Positions 1 to 9,786 of a stretch of DNA of 64,000 bases are shown here, piece after piece. Source of the stretch: Rhynchopus sp. YZ270_cl-10 (Eukaryota > Euglenozoa > Diplonemea > Diplonemida > Diplonemidae); NCBI GenBank assembly GCA_964035575.1, contig OZ037928.1, positions 868,001-932,000 of the forward strand, written 5' to 3'. Under the pieces are notes generated by a model, which saw nothing but the letters and a program-made list of their open reading frames with translations, was not told the DNA's origin and made no database searches. Position 1 is the stretch's first letter. Each line of letters begins with the position of its first letter. The translations under genes and the position numbers were made by a program.

Positions 1-1997
1 TAATTGCATAAGTCTCTTCTGTGCTTAGCTGCCTTAAAAGAAAAGTGAAGTTGATCGTGCAAAACGCCTCTGGGACGCAGGCACTGACACTCCGCGGGTT
101 ATCGAACCCCGGAGTGATGCACATGGGAGTGGTTTACAGGGAAGCTGTAAGCAGGTATACAGTCATTACCCCACCCTGATCGGGAAGAAAATTCATGACA
201 GGTGGTACCTGTCAATATGACAGGTGGTACGCGTGGTGGGAGGGAGGCAGACGGCATAGCGAAAAAGAATTGGTTGAAAGGTGCTAAAAACGTATCTCAG
301 TCGAGCTTATGCAAAAAGGGTGGGGACGTGAGTGATCCTTAAAAGAAATTAATAAGGGAAAACGATAGAGTAAAAGGAAAGGGAGAAGCAAAAAAGATCA
401 AATTGGTTCAAGGGGGTGGGGCAAAAAAAAAAGGGGGCCTTCTTTGCGGGCGCCGATGTGATGCCCATAGATGATTTTTTGTATGGGAACAACGCCAGGC
501 AGAGAGAAGGAAAAAGAGAAGTTGAAAGTGCAAAACACATCACCGTTCATCGGCGGACGCAAGGCACTGGAAAATGGTCTACAAAACAGGCACTCCGCTA
601 GGTACTAAAGTTCTGTTGATTGTCAACAGAACTTTTTGAAAATGGGGAAAAAAAGAAAAAAAAAAAAGTTCTGCTGAGTGGTTCAGACCCGTTCTACCTG
701 TCAAAAAAGCTCAGGAGAAGAAGATATGGAGAGGTGAGTGCTCAAACGTCCCAAAAAAGTCAAAATCGGGCGTTGAAAAAAAAAAAAGTTGCGTACCGTG
801 CGCCTGCGGCGCAAGCATGTACCCCACCACGTGGACCATCAACAGAACATTTTCAAAATCGGAAATCCTAGCGGAGAGCCTGCTACAAAAACAAAAAAAA
901 AAAAAAAAAAAAAATACACACGAGGTAAAATTAAGGTACACAAACATACACACAAAATTTTGAAACTGGAGCTTCCACACTATAGGCAAACTACATTATT
1001 CCAAAAATAAAAATTAAGCAAAAAAAGAAGGGGGACAAAAGAAAACGAGAGTAGTTAAAGCGCACAATGACATCCCCATGCGATCAGGAGACGAAATGAC
1101 CCAATTAACTCAGCGGGGGGGGAGAAGAAAATAGTCGGCATCAGACAATCGACACGTTGTCTATAATATTCCAAAAAAAATAAACACAATCAGGTGGTTT
1201 GAAAGTTAGTTTTGTTTTGTTTTGTTTTTGCTACTTTATTTTGTTCTTTTTTGTTTTGTTGTTGTTTACTTTCGCAGCATGACCAAGGGTCGTTAAGACA
1301 CTCAGGTGGTACCACTGTTAAGGCGGGGGGAGGAAAACAGTGCACAATATGCCAAGACACTGCAGGGAAGGGGGGGGTTTGAAAATGTTTTTTTGTATGT
1401 TTTGAACGTGCTTTTGTGCTCTGTTTAATTTTGCTTGATAGTTTTGTAGACGTGGGGTTGGAGAGGAAGGGCGCGTTACTTTGTATGGGATTACGACTTA
1501 TCCTCTTTCTCAGCCACTGTCAAATGTCCTTTGTTATTTGTTTGTTTATTTGCTTGTCTTCGTTGAAAGAAACGAAAACAAAAAAGAAAGGGGGTTGAAA
1601 AAAAAAAGAGGGTACAGCCAGTACACCTTCCCTCAGGGTGTAGCACCTCTTGGATGCAGGCAGGGAAGGGGGAGGCGGAAAAAAATTCCCTTTGTAAGAT
1701 GATGCAAAGCCCTCGCGTGCTTAGTAACGTTTGAGAAGGGGGGAGGGGGAAAAAAGTTAGAATTCATATACTTTCAGTTCACAGAATTGAAAGTATTTTG
1801 AAAGGGTCAACACATATGCACCCTTTCCTTTTTTGTGGTTTTAGATTTTTGTTTTTAACTTCCTCAAAAAAATTAAAAGAGTGAGTTCATAAGATGATCC
1901 TAAGCCTCTCGCGCTTAGTCATCTTTAAAGTGCAGTACTACAATCCATTTTCATGGTCTACATGCATCTGATATGCTGTACTCCCGCTTCCTCTCGT
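1..1997. other. Non-coding, homopolymer-rich sequence
   Basis: No convincing gene is visible on either strand. The stretch is dominated by purine runs (A-runs followed by G-runs) and, from about 1200, by T-rich blocks. Small hairpins are visible, for example arms CACTCC/GGAGTG at 88-116 and TGACAGGT/ACCTGTCA near 196-214. The motif GTTGCGTACCGTG at 788-800 runs into a hairpin (GCGCC-TGC-GGCGC, 800-812) and recurs in three transposon-like elements later in the window. Short ORFs here are low-complexity Lys/Phe runs. Confidence 0.6.
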
Positions 1998-2172
1998 CAG
2001 TTGAATGAAAAGGATCATTGAAGTCACAGGGTCATGTGTCCTGATGCAGACATTCCAAAAGAGAAGAGGTACGTAGACCTACAGCCAGTTGAATGAAGAG
2101 GATCATTGAAGTCACAAGGTCATGTGTCCTGATGCAGACATTCCTAAAGAGAAGAGGTACGTAGACCTACAG
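1998..2172. repeat. Two tandem copies of an 88-bp unit
   Basis: The unit starting CAGTTGAATGA and ending GACCTACAG occurs at 1998-2085 and again at 2086-2172 with only a few differences. The end of the second copy supplies the TA dinucleotide at which the adjacent small hairpin element begins. The unit resembles the region upstream of the LRR genes that carries a similar ATCAATCAAATGAACAGCAT stretch. Confidence 0.8.
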
Positions 2173-2275
2173 TCCCGACCGATATTACGGCCGGTTAATA
2201 TTTCGGTGGTAGAAATTATGGCCGGATTTTGGGTTCGGTCATAATTTCCACCGTCCGTAATATCGGTCGGAACTG
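2170..2275. mobile_element. 106-bp Tc1/mariner-like MITE
   Basis: The element is almost wholly an inverted repeat. It starts CAGTCCCGACCGATATTACG and ends with the reverse complement of CAGTTCCGACCGATATTACG. An inner pair of arms (GTGGTAGAAATTATGGCCG and CGGTCATAATTTCCAC) extends the hairpin. It is flanked by TA on both sides (2168-2169 and 2276-2277), and CAGT-type ends with a TA target duplication are typical of Tc1/mariner-derived MITEs. It has no coding capacity. Family assignment rests on ends and TSD only. Confidence 0.7.
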
Positions 2276-2535
2276 TATTTAAAAAGAAAAAACTGGAAAA
2301 CGACTTCGGGATAGGACAATTTAAATGAAAAATAAAAAGTAATTTTCATCATATGCAATCAATAAATTGATAGTATATGGTGAGGGGGATCAACAAAAAT
2401 GTTCCCATATTTCTTTTTATGGTGTGTGTTTTGCAATGAAAAATAAAGAAAAACACTTTCGTTTATCACAAAAAAAAAGGGGGGTTGAAACCCTTTCGGG
2501 ACCACACCTCCTCCTATGTCTTTTTCCACTACTTC

Positions 2536-5500
2536 TTACAGCTTGAAACAAAACAATGCTCCTTCACTGGGTTTCACTGTGAAAGGTGTTGTTGGTGTGG
2601 TGAGGTTATATTGGTTTTGAATTCCTGAGATGCTTGGGGCTGATACGACTGTAGGAACACCGCCAAGGATGTCGCTGTTGAACTGCAACGCCACAGAGGC
2701 TGTGTTGGCAGACCACGAACCCACTGCAATAACCGCATGGCTTGCATAATGCACAAAAGAGGTCAGCTTCACCTTCGGGTCTGTACCTACCAGCGTCACC
2801 CCTTGAAGGGACACATCATCCCAAAACCCCACCATCGCCGTCGTTTCAATGCCACATTCATCCCACATCCCCCACAAACCACTAGCAGACCCAGAATTTC
2901 TCTGGGTCATGCCAAACACCATCCCCTTATAATCCCCCTTTACCCCAGAATCCCCTAAACGATCTGCAGGGAGGCCGTAGATGAAGGCAGAGACTTCGAC
3001 CAGCCAATAGTTTTCGTCGCCACTCCAGTCGAACCCTTCTCCATTCCAGGCGGAGTCTGCGTGCGCGAAATGCGCTGCGTACAGTGGACCAGCTGGAGCA
3101 ATGGCGCCATTAGTTCCAGTATGGATGTCGATGAGGGGTGCGTCTTTGCGAGCTGACGCTGCGGATTCAAGAACCTTCCGGAGACGTCTCATTGAGCTAA
3201 AATCAAAGTTAATTCCATCAAAGTAGATGCCATCCATATGAGGTGCCTGAGAGACACTCCAATGCAGCCCTTCTACGTAATAATTAAACCACCGGGACGT
3301 TCCGATGTCACACACCGCAGCATCGATCTCTCCGTTCGACAGCGTCTGCTGCCAGCACGCAACATACTGCTCGCGTAGATGCTCATGAAGATACGCAGCA
3401 CCCCCATGGCAGTCCCAGTCGTGGCAGTACCCCTCCTGTGGGACAACGTACGGCGATTCATCGAGAAGGATCTCGCCATCCAGCGCCTTCAGTGCGTACA
3501 ACTCCACTGCGTGGTTGCTGAGCTCCCGAATGGTGTAATAAAATTTGACGCGCATCCCTTCAGCGTGCGAGAGGGTCGTATAGTTTTCCAACAAAACGAC
3601 AGTGTCCGGGACGAACGGATAGTTGATGTAAGGGTTCACCATGGTTCCATTGACTACCCCTGGAATTCCCTGATGGAGTGTCACCACGCTGGCGCCCTTT
3701 GCGTGAACGGCTTCTGGGGAATAGTACGGCGTGCCATACCCTACCTGGAAGTTCCGTACCCCCCAGTGTTTTGCCATGTCCAGAGGCTTTGCTGGGGTGA
3801 GGATGAGGTCGAAAAGAAAGTTTGTCGTGCTCCCTGCAGTGCGCGGTCCTGAGGTGGTTGTGATGGAGGTTGGTGTGATTGAAACACCGTGCTTCCCTGA
3901 CACTGCCCCCACCCCACCCCACGATTCAGGGATAAACGGGATGGTCGAATAATCCTTAGAGTAGAGCGGGTTGTTCCAGGCATCGCCAGGGCCTTTGAGC
4001 TTCAGGAGCACACCGCTGTCAGGCTGCCCGCACCAAAACATATTGTTTCCGATGTCGGCAGACCAACGCCACTCAATGGGTTTGAACTCCGCACCACTGG
4101 TTCCCATTCCTACCATAAATTTAGGTGCGTTGGGGACAACCTCTAGTGTAATGTCACTCAACGCTTCCGTGGTCGTAAAGGTCACATTCATCTCGAGGTT
4201 CGAGTCATATGCCAGCCTGCCCACCACCACCACCTGCAGCCCTGCGCCAGCATGCACACTCCTCCAGGTCACCTCACTGTCTAGGTGCGAGGTCCTCTCG
4301 AAGTCAGTCACCTTTGTCACCACGGCCTTCCCGTTCACATCGTATGCGGTCATCATCACGGGAGTCTCCCCGAGGAGTGGGCTTGTCTGAATGGGGGTTG
4401 GGGTGCCTTTGACAGTTTTTGTAGTGTTGACGACAACGTTTGTGGGGAAGCCATGCGAACCGATGGTCACTCTCTTGTTAACCAGGGAGGCTTCAAGCGG
4501 CGAGGGTGTAGGGGACTCACGGAGTTTAATCGGGGTGTACTGTGCGGAAACGTTGCTGTTGATCCCGAGGTCGGAGTTGAGCCAGCGGAGCCTCCGGAAT
4601 TTGTATACATCCGCATCGCCGTGGTCCTGCAGAGCTTCGCCTGAGACGTTGAGGGTAACGTTGTACGGCCCCACAACGCTTCCACCCTCGAGAGAAAATT
4701 TTACCGATCCTGCATAGATACCAACGGGAGTGTCCATTGGAAAGTCAATACCCATCCAGAGGACACCAACCTTGCCGACAGCGATGCTGGTGTTGCGGGT
4801 GAAGGGGATACCGTGCATGTCGAGGCCACCCATATTAAAGCATGTGGCAGCAGAGGAGGGGAGTCTGCCCGCTGGGGCGATCAGGTCGGAGAAGATGACC
4901 TCCTTGATGGTTGTGGTCCCGGAGACCCCGTAGACCCCGATTTGGTAGGTGAAATACTCGCCGGGTTGTGCGGAGGCGTGCAGAGAGGTGACGCTGGCGC
5001 CGTTGTTGCTGCGTGCCCACTGTGCAGGGAGGGCGTCAAAGAGACGCGCTGTGTGCTCTCTGTTCTCCATGAAGACAGCAAAGCTTGGGTTCTGCGCCAC
5101 CACAGCAGCCACCTCCTCCGCAGTGGCCACCATCTCCATCGCCGTGAAGCCGTGAAATGGTTCTCCACTTGGTGTGTGGTCTGCTGCTTGAGGTGGTGGG
5201 CGGTTCTCAAGCTTTGTGACGAACCCTGCTCCAGGCAGAACGGTGCCACAGACCGCCAGAGGCTCGCCAGACAGAACGCAGTCGTGGTCAGCCTGGTCCG
5301 TGCAGTTGTACCAATGAAAATGAGTGTTAGCGTTCCCCCCCGACTGATAGTGCGCAAGGTAGTAAACGAAGAAGGCACTGCCATCGGTGCTGCTGTGCTG
5401 GATCGTCGTCACCCCACAGCTCCCTTCAACGGTCGTGTCTGATAACGTCATGTGCTTCCCAGCGGCATTTGTCACAATAAGCTCTTTCTTCTCGGGCGTC

Positions 5501-5718
5501 GAATCCGCACGCCTCCACCAGATCTGTACCTGCGTGCTCGTGGTGCCAGAGGCAGGTGGGGTAAGTGTCACAGCTGCGCGCACATCGCCGTAGTATAGCG
5601 AACCGGCCTTTGCGGGCCACGTGTCCGCTGCTTCAATCGGAAGCAAAGGGAACGAAGAGGATGCAGCAGCAAACACACCTACACTGGCAGTGCTCAGGAG
5701 AGAGAACACTGTTCTCAT
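2536..5718 (-). CDS. Secreted glycoside-hydrolase-like protein (DUF6067/GH123-like C-terminal region)
   Basis: The protein is about 1060 aa and unbroken. The frame is open to a Met at 5775, but the Met at 5718 is preferred because it directly precedes a signal peptide (basic residue, hydrophobic core LLSTASVGVFAAA, then a small-residue cleavage region). Many Asn-X-Ser/Thr sequons fit a secreted or surface glycoprotein. The last 300 residues contain DGIYFDGINFDF, RRLRKVL, IDIHTG, NYWLVEVS, GLWGMWDECGI and VGFWDD. I recognise this order from bacterial glycoside-hydrolase-domain proteins of the DUF6067/GH123-like group, where a beta/alpha barrel is expected; the substrate is unknown. The upstream part looks like beta-sandwich domains. 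Upstream on the same strand lies an LRR gene, with a 380-bp spacer. Three 5' fragments of this gene occur elsewhere in the window, so this is the only complete copy here. Confidence 0.75.
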   Translation of the reverse strand: MRTVFSLLSTASVGVFAAASSSFPLLPIEAADTWPAKAGSLYYGDVRAAVTLTPPASGTTSTQVQIWWRRADSTPEKKELIVTNAAGKHMTLSDTTVEGSCGVTTIQHSSTDGSAFFVYYLAHYQSGGNANTHFHWYNCTDQADHDCVLSGEPLAVCGTVLPGAGFVTKLENRPPPQAADHTPSGEPFHGFTAMEMVATAEEVAAVVAQNPSFAVFMENREHTARLFDALPAQWARSNNGASVTSLHASAQPGEYFTYQIGVYGVSGTTTIKEVIFSDLIAPAGRLPSSAATCFNMGGLDMHGIPFTRNTSIAVGKVGVLWMGIDFPMDTPVGIYAGSVKFSLEGGSVVGPYNVTLNVSGEALQDHGDADVYKFRRLRWLNSDLGINSNVSAQYTPIKLRESPTPSPLEASLVNKRVTIGSHGFPTNVVVNTTKTVKGTPTPIQTSPLLGETPVMMTAYDVNGKAVVTKVTDFERTSHLDSEVTWRSVHAGAGLQVVVVGRLAYDSNLEMNVTFTTTEALSDITLEVVPNAPKFMVGMGTSGAEFKPIEWRWSADIGNNMFWCGQPDSGVLLKLKGPGDAWNNPLYSKDYSTIPFIPESWGGVGAVSGKHGVSITPTSITTTSGPRTAGSTTNFLFDLILTPAKPLDMAKHWGVRNFQVGYGTPYYSPEAVHAKGASVVTLHQGIPGVVNGTMVNPYINYPFVPDTVVLLENYTTLSHAEGMRVKFYYTIRELSNHAVELYALKALDGEILLDESPYVVPQEGYCHDWDCHGGAAYLHEHLREQYVACWQQTLSNGEIDAAVCDIGTSRWFNYYVEGLHWSVSQAPHMDGIYFDGINFDFSSMRRLRKVLESAASARKDAPLIDIHTGTNGAIAPAGPLYAAHFAHADSAWNGEGFDWSGDENYWLVEVSAFIYGLPADRLGDSGVKGDYKGMVFGMTQRNSGSASGLWGMWDECGIETTAMVGFWDDVSLQGVTLVGTDPKVKLTSFVHYASHAVIAVGSWSANTASVALQFNSDILGGVPTVVSAPSISGIQNQYNLTTPTTPFTVKPSEGALFCFKL

Positions 5719-6155
5719 AGTGTCGTGCAAGGTGTGTTCTGAGGTGGGTAAAGTGTGGTCTCGTGTATCAGACATGGTGTGTGTGGGGCGACAACATGTG
5801 GTTCACAATGCAAAAGTAAAAAGCGGGGAGAAGGTCACTCAGGGGGGTTCACTTTTTGTTTTGTTTGACAAAAACTTGATTGTAGTTTTGACACTCGAGA
5901 AAAGCTCGACTTTTCCAAACGCTATAAATCCTTTCCAACCCAACCTGTGGTGGCAATTTTAACTATTTTCCTGAGGAAGACGAGTGTCCATTGCCCCTTC
6001 CTCTGTGGGGACACACGATCTTGGGTGTTACAATCAACCAGGTTAGGTTTGTGGAGGCGAGCAGAGTAGGCAGTACCTACCGGCCCTTCCCCACCTCCCT
6101 TCTTACCCTTCTTCCCGTCCTTCCCTTTATCCCCTCCCACCAGCACACCACGTCG
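5719..6155. repeat. Conserved intergenic spacer between hydrolase 5' end and LRR gene 3' end
   Basis: This block recurs nearly intact at about 7840-8219, 9528-9786 and 47929-48328, and partly at 24095-24195, 43340-44173 and 51340-51467. Landmarks in order are a GGGTCACTCAGG tract, CTCGAG-AAAA-CTCGA-type small palindrome, TTAACTATTTTCCTGA, GGGGACACACGAGCTTGGG, GTAGAGTAGGCAGTACCTA and a C/T-rich run before the LRR stop. As it separates two minus-strand genes it should hold the LRR 3' UTR and the hydrolase 5' leader. No ORF is credible in it. Confidence 0.75.
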
Positions 6156-7427
6156 TCATTGTGCGTGTCTCTGTCGTTTGCGGGCTTGCTCGGGGGATTC
6201 GTCTCTGCTGCGTTTCGGACGTTCATCAACCACAAGCTGGCTCAGCTTCTCGCTTTTCCTGACCTGCTTGGACACAGCACTGCTGCAGCCGGAAAGGTAA
6301 ATACTCGTCAACGAAGTGCATCCATCAGCAAAATACGTACCTACGTTTTTAACCTTGTTCAGTGGTGAGAGATCAAGGGTGGTTAAACCTTTGCAGCCGG
6401 AAAGAAAGCCACCCTCAATCTCCGTAACGTTGTTGAGGGGTGTCAGATCAAGGGTGGTTAAAGAGTGGCAGCCGGCAAGAAAGTTAATAGCAATCGCCGT
6501 CACCTTCTTGAGTGTCGTTAGATCTAGGCTAGTTAAAGCTTCGCAGCCGGCAAGAAAGTCTCTCTCAATCTTCGTGACGTTGCTGAGTAGTGTCAGATCA
6601 AGGTTGGTTAAAGCTACGCAGTCGGAAAGAAAATTTCTCTCAATCACCGTCACGTTGTTGAGGGGTGGCAGATTCAGGCTGGTTAAAGAGTTGCAGCCGG
6701 AAAGAAAGAAACCGTCAATATTCGTAACGTTGCTGAGTGGTGTCAGATCCAGGGTTGTTAAAGATTCGCAGTCGCACAGAAAGCCCCCACCAATAACCGT
6801 CACGTTGTTGAGTGGTGTCAGATTAAGGGTTGCTAACGCTTTGCAGTCGTAAAGAAAGCTGCTCTCGATCTTCGTAACGTTGTTGAATGGTGTCAGATCC
6901 AGGGTGGTTAAAGATTTGCAGCCGAAAAGAAAGCAACTGCCAATCCGCGTCACATTGCTCAACCCAGACAGGTCAATACTTGTTAACGAGGTGCATTCCT
7001 CGAGGAACGAGTCTCCAATCTGTGTCACAAAGGACACAGCACTGAGATCAAGTCGCGTTAACGATCCATACGACAAGAACCCATCAGGAATGACAGTCGC
7101 AACCTCCGCCTGCAGAAGCAAACACGCCACCTCAGGATCCTCCACCTTCTCCAACCTCTCTGGCGTCAGGTCAGTCTCACCCAACGCATGAAGCGCTGCA
7201 ACAGCTTCGTACTTCATCGTCTTCGTCAGCACGATTGTGTCACCAGCACTCAGCTGCGTCATGTCGTATCCTTCGACCATCGCTTCGTCTCCGAAACTCA
7301 TGCAAAAGCTGTCTTCAGGCAGCCCCATTGCAGACGCCACCTTCCGCCGCATGTGCTCCGCTGTGTCATCTGCACCCACCTCGACTGTGTGCTGATTCGC
7401 TTTGAAATCCTCGAAGTGCACGTCCAT
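6156..7427 (-). CDS. Ubiquitin-like/LRR (BspA-type) protein, intact copy 1
   Basis: The 423-aa protein starts MDVHFEDF. Residues 1-70 have a ubiquitin-like beta-grasp pattern (TVEVGADDTAEHMRRKVASA, then GDTIVL), without a terminal Gly-Gly. A helical linker (about 70-105) leads to 11 repeats of 25 residues, consensus LTTLDLTPLNNVTKIxxxFLxxC, of the BspA/LRR_5 type. The tail RPKRSRDESPEQARKRQR resembles a bipartite nuclear localisation signal. There is no signal peptide or membrane segment, so an intracellular, possibly nuclear, scaffold is inferred. The start codon is supported by identity across all copies and by the AAACAAATGG context after a pyrimidine tract. Ligand and function are unknown. 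Confidence 0.85.
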   Translation of the reverse strand: MDVHFEDFKANQHTVEVGADDTAEHMRRKVASAMGLPEDSFCMSFGDEAMVEGYDMTQLSAGDTIVLTKTMKYEAVAALHALGETDLTPERLEKVEDPEVACLLLQAEVATVIPDGFLSYGSLTRLDLSAVSFVTQIGDSFLEECTSLTSIDLSGLSNVTRIGSCFLFGCKSLTTLDLTPFNNVTKIESSFLYDCKALATLNLTPLNNVTVIGGGFLCDCESLTTLDLTPLSNVTNIDGFFLSGCNSLTSLNLPPLNNVTVIERNFLSDCVALTNLDLTLLSNVTKIERDFLAGCEALTSLDLTTLKKVTAIAINFLAGCHSLTTLDLTPLNNVTEIEGGFLSGCKGLTTLDLSPLNKVKNVGTYFADGCTSLTSIYLSGCSSAVSKQVRKSEKLSQLVVDERPKRSRDESPEQARKRQRHAQ

Positions 7428-7507
7428 TTGTTTGTTGTGGTTTCTTTTTGTGTTCTGAGCTCTGTGTGTGGTGGTGGGGTGTGGAGGACAAGAAATACCC
7501 CATTTTG

Positions 7508-7523
7508 CAGGGTTTCAACCCTG
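7508..7523 (-). promoter_or_regulatory. Conserved hairpin upstream of LRR copy 1
   Basis: The perfect inverted repeat CAGGGTT-TC-AACCCTG lies about 80 bases upstream of the LRR start. On the minus strand it is followed by a pyrimidine-rich tract (TTTCTTGTCCTCCACACCCC) and two AG dinucleotides 28-40 bases before the ATG, as expected of a trans-splice acceptor in a kinetoplastid. The same block precedes five other copies. Confidence 0.55.
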
Positions 7524-8219
7524 AACAAATGCTCGAAAAACGTTGGTATTCGCGTTTTCTGCAGTTCCTCCGTTCGTACGGTGGTTCTGGCTGGGGTCCT
7601 CTTCCCCGTATGCACCCCAATGCGAGGTTTGCATCTGATATGCCCTCCACCCTCTCCACCTTCCGCTTCCTCTCATCAATCAAATGAACAGCATCATTGC
7701 AGACACAGGGTCATTAGGTCAGATTCCGGCTGGAACACAAAAGTGGAGTTGAAATACAAAACTCTGTATACCTTGGTACAAATGACCGGCTGTCCCGGGG
7801 TGGACACCCAACCATGCAGGCCTACAATCAGCGACAAAATGTGGTTCACAATGCACAAGTAAAAAGAGGGGAGAGGGTCACTCAGGTGGGTTCACTTTTT
7901 GTTTTGTTCGTCAAAAACTTGATTGTAGTTTTGACACTCGAGAAAAGCTCGACTTTTCCAAACGCTATAAATCCTTTCCAACCCAACCACCCCTGTGGTG
8001 TCAGTTTTAACTATTTTCCTGAGGAAGACGAGTCTCCATTGCCCCTTCCTCTGTGGGGACACACGAGCTTGGGTGTTACAATCAACCACCCCTGGTACCC
8101 AAAGCGTTAGGTTTGTTGAGGCGAGTAGAGTAGGCAGTACCTACCGGCCCTTCCCCACCTCCCTTCTTACCCTTCTTCCCGTCCTTCCCTTTATCCCCTC
8201 CCACCAGCACACCACGTCG
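7524..8219. other. LRR 5' flank joined to the common spacer
   Basis: 7524-7735 is the LRR 5' flanking module, shared with 11455-11750, 45624-45800 and 63729-64000 (landmarks TGCACCCCAATGCGAGG and TCATCAATCAAATGAACAGC). After about 100 bp of unshared sequence, 7840-8219 is the conserved intergenic spacer. No gene is visible. Confidence 0.7.
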
Positions 8220-8637
8220 TCATTGTGCGTGTCTCTGTCGTTTGCGGGCTTGCTCGGGGGATTCGTCTCTGCTGCGTTTCGGACGTTCTTCAACCACAAG
8301 CTGGCTCAGCTTCTTGCTTTTCCTGACCTGCTTGGACACAGCACTGCTGCAGCCGGAAAGGTAAATACTCGTCAACGAAGTGCAGTCCGCAGCAAAATAC
8401 GTACCTACGTTCTTCACCTTGTTCAGTGGTGTGAGATCAAGGGTGGTTAAACCCTTGCAGCCGGAAAGAAAGCTGCTCTCAATCTTCGTAACGTTGTTGA
8501 ATGGTGTCAGATCAAGGGTGGTTAAAGATTTGCACTCCTCAAGAAAGTTAATAGCAATCGCCGTCACCTTCTTGAGTGGCGTTAGATCTAGGCTAGTTAA
8601 AGCTTCGCAGCCGGCAAGAAAGTCTCTCTCAATCTTC
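8220..8637 (-). pseudogene. LRR protein 3' fragment (copy 2)
   Basis: The fragment is open and encodes about five C-terminal 25-residue repeats followed by the usual basic tail ending RKRQRHAQ. Homology to the family stops abruptly at about 8637, within a repeat. Upstream comes unrelated sequence, so the ubiquitin-like N-terminus and start codon are missing. It is a truncated gene copy, not a shorter isoform. Confidence 0.85.
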
Positions 8638-9052
8638 TCAGCTCAGGAACCTCTGCAGCATGCAGGTCCTGGACAAGTACGTTGTGCTTTTAGACCTACA
8701 AACTGTCTGGGGTGGTGGGACCTCGGTGCGAAGGCTGCTTCCCGGGAACCCAATATCCTACCCTTCTTTCTTGCTTTTCTTTTCTTTGTGGAATCGGGGC
8801 AGCCCATTATCGGATATCGGGGTGTACCCCCAGTCAGGGCTTTCCGACCCTGCACCTGCTATATTTCCAAGCCCAGCTACGCGGGTGAGCATACCAACAA
8901 CAACACCCGAAACGACCCCATAATCCCAAGACCTCCAGTATAAGGGGGCAGATCCCAAGCCCTCTAAGCGAAGGGTCGGGCACCAACGTAAACTGAACAC
9001 ACGTGACCACCTTAGCTCCGTACTGCCTCTGCGACGCGCCTCCAATCAGCAC
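8638..9052. other. Unassigned insert
   Basis: The stretch begins with CAGGAACCTCTGCAGCATGC, a block also present near 12481 (CAGGAACCTCTACAGCATGC), which suggests a shared element end. A plus-strand frame runs through it but shows no recognisable domain. Target duplications are not evident. Confidence 0.35.
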
Positions 9053-9290
9053 TGCCAACCCTTCAACAACCGCTCCTGTGGTGTTTTTTGGCAGTGAGCT
9101 GGACCAGTAGACGCAGCAAGACTCGCTATCAGGTGAACATAGGTGCCTCAGCCAGCGCTTACCAGCGGCAGTTTCGCCTCAGAACGAGGTTCTCACCGCA
9201 GACTGGCGACACATCCCCATTTTTACAGGGTGGTTGCATTCCTCTTCGGAACGGGGTGCTCCATCCTATTATTCAAAAACGCCATAGGAG
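9053..9290 (+). mobile_element. Short element sharing the LINE-2 3' end
   Basis: It is about 90% alike to 46918-47134. The last 65 bases (TGCATTCCTCTTCGG, GGGGTGCTCCATCCTATT, AAAAACG) match, in reverse orientation, the 3' terminus of LINE-2 at 53916-53985. It has no ORF. A short non-coding element with the 3' tail of a resident LINE is the usual design of a SINE or a 5'-truncated relative mobilised by that LINE. Confidence 0.55.
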
Positions 9291-9291
9291 G

Positions 9292-9504
9292 GTGGGGTAA
9301 GTGTCACAGCTGCGCGCCCATCGCCGTAGTATAGCGAACCGGCCTTTGCGGGCCACGTGTCCGCTGTTTCAATCGGAAGCACGAAGAGGATGCGGCAGCA
9401 AACACACCTACACTGGCAGTGCTCAGGAGAGAGAACACTGTTCTCATAGTGTCGTGCAAGGTGTGTTCTGAGGTGGGTAAAGTGTGGTGTCGTGTATCAG
9501 ACAT
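9292..9504 (-). pseudogene. Hydrolase gene 5' fragment
   Basis: The sequence matches the start of the hydrolase gene (equivalent to about 5558-5775), including the signal peptide Met and the upstream Met. A small internal deletion relative to the intact gene disturbs the frame just after the signal peptide. It breaks off at 9292 against the LINE-2-tail-like element. Confidence 0.85.
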
Positions 9505-9786
9505 GGTGTGTGTGGGGCGACAACATGTTTGCTTTAAATCCGTTCCAACCCAACCACCCCTGTGGTGGCAATTTTAACTATTTTCCTGACGAAGACGAGT
9601 CTCCATTGCCCCTTCCTCTGTGGGGACACACGAGCTTGGGTGTTACAATCAACCACCCCTGGTACCCAAAGCGTTAGGTTTGTTGAGGCGAGTAGAGTAG
9701 GCAGTACCTACCGGCCCTTCCCCACCTCCCTTCTTACCCTTCTTCCCGTCCTTCCCTTTATCCCCTCCCACCAGCACACCACGTCG
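9505..9786. repeat. Conserved intergenic spacer, shortened copy
   Basis: The sequence matches the spacer between the hydrolase 5' end and an LRR 3' end, but its first 100 bases or so (the GGGTCACTCAGG and CTCGAG block) are missing. It runs into the C/T-rich stretch immediately before the LRR stop codon. Confidence 0.7.

Noticed and set aside
88-116. Hairpin resembling a tRNA T-arm
   Set aside because: Loop and neighbouring arms do not fit a tRNA; it is an isolated stem-loop.
8660-8943. Plus-strand protein downstream of the QEPLQHA-like start
   Set aside because: The shared nucleotide block with 12481 explains the similarity; no family and no conserved continuation.
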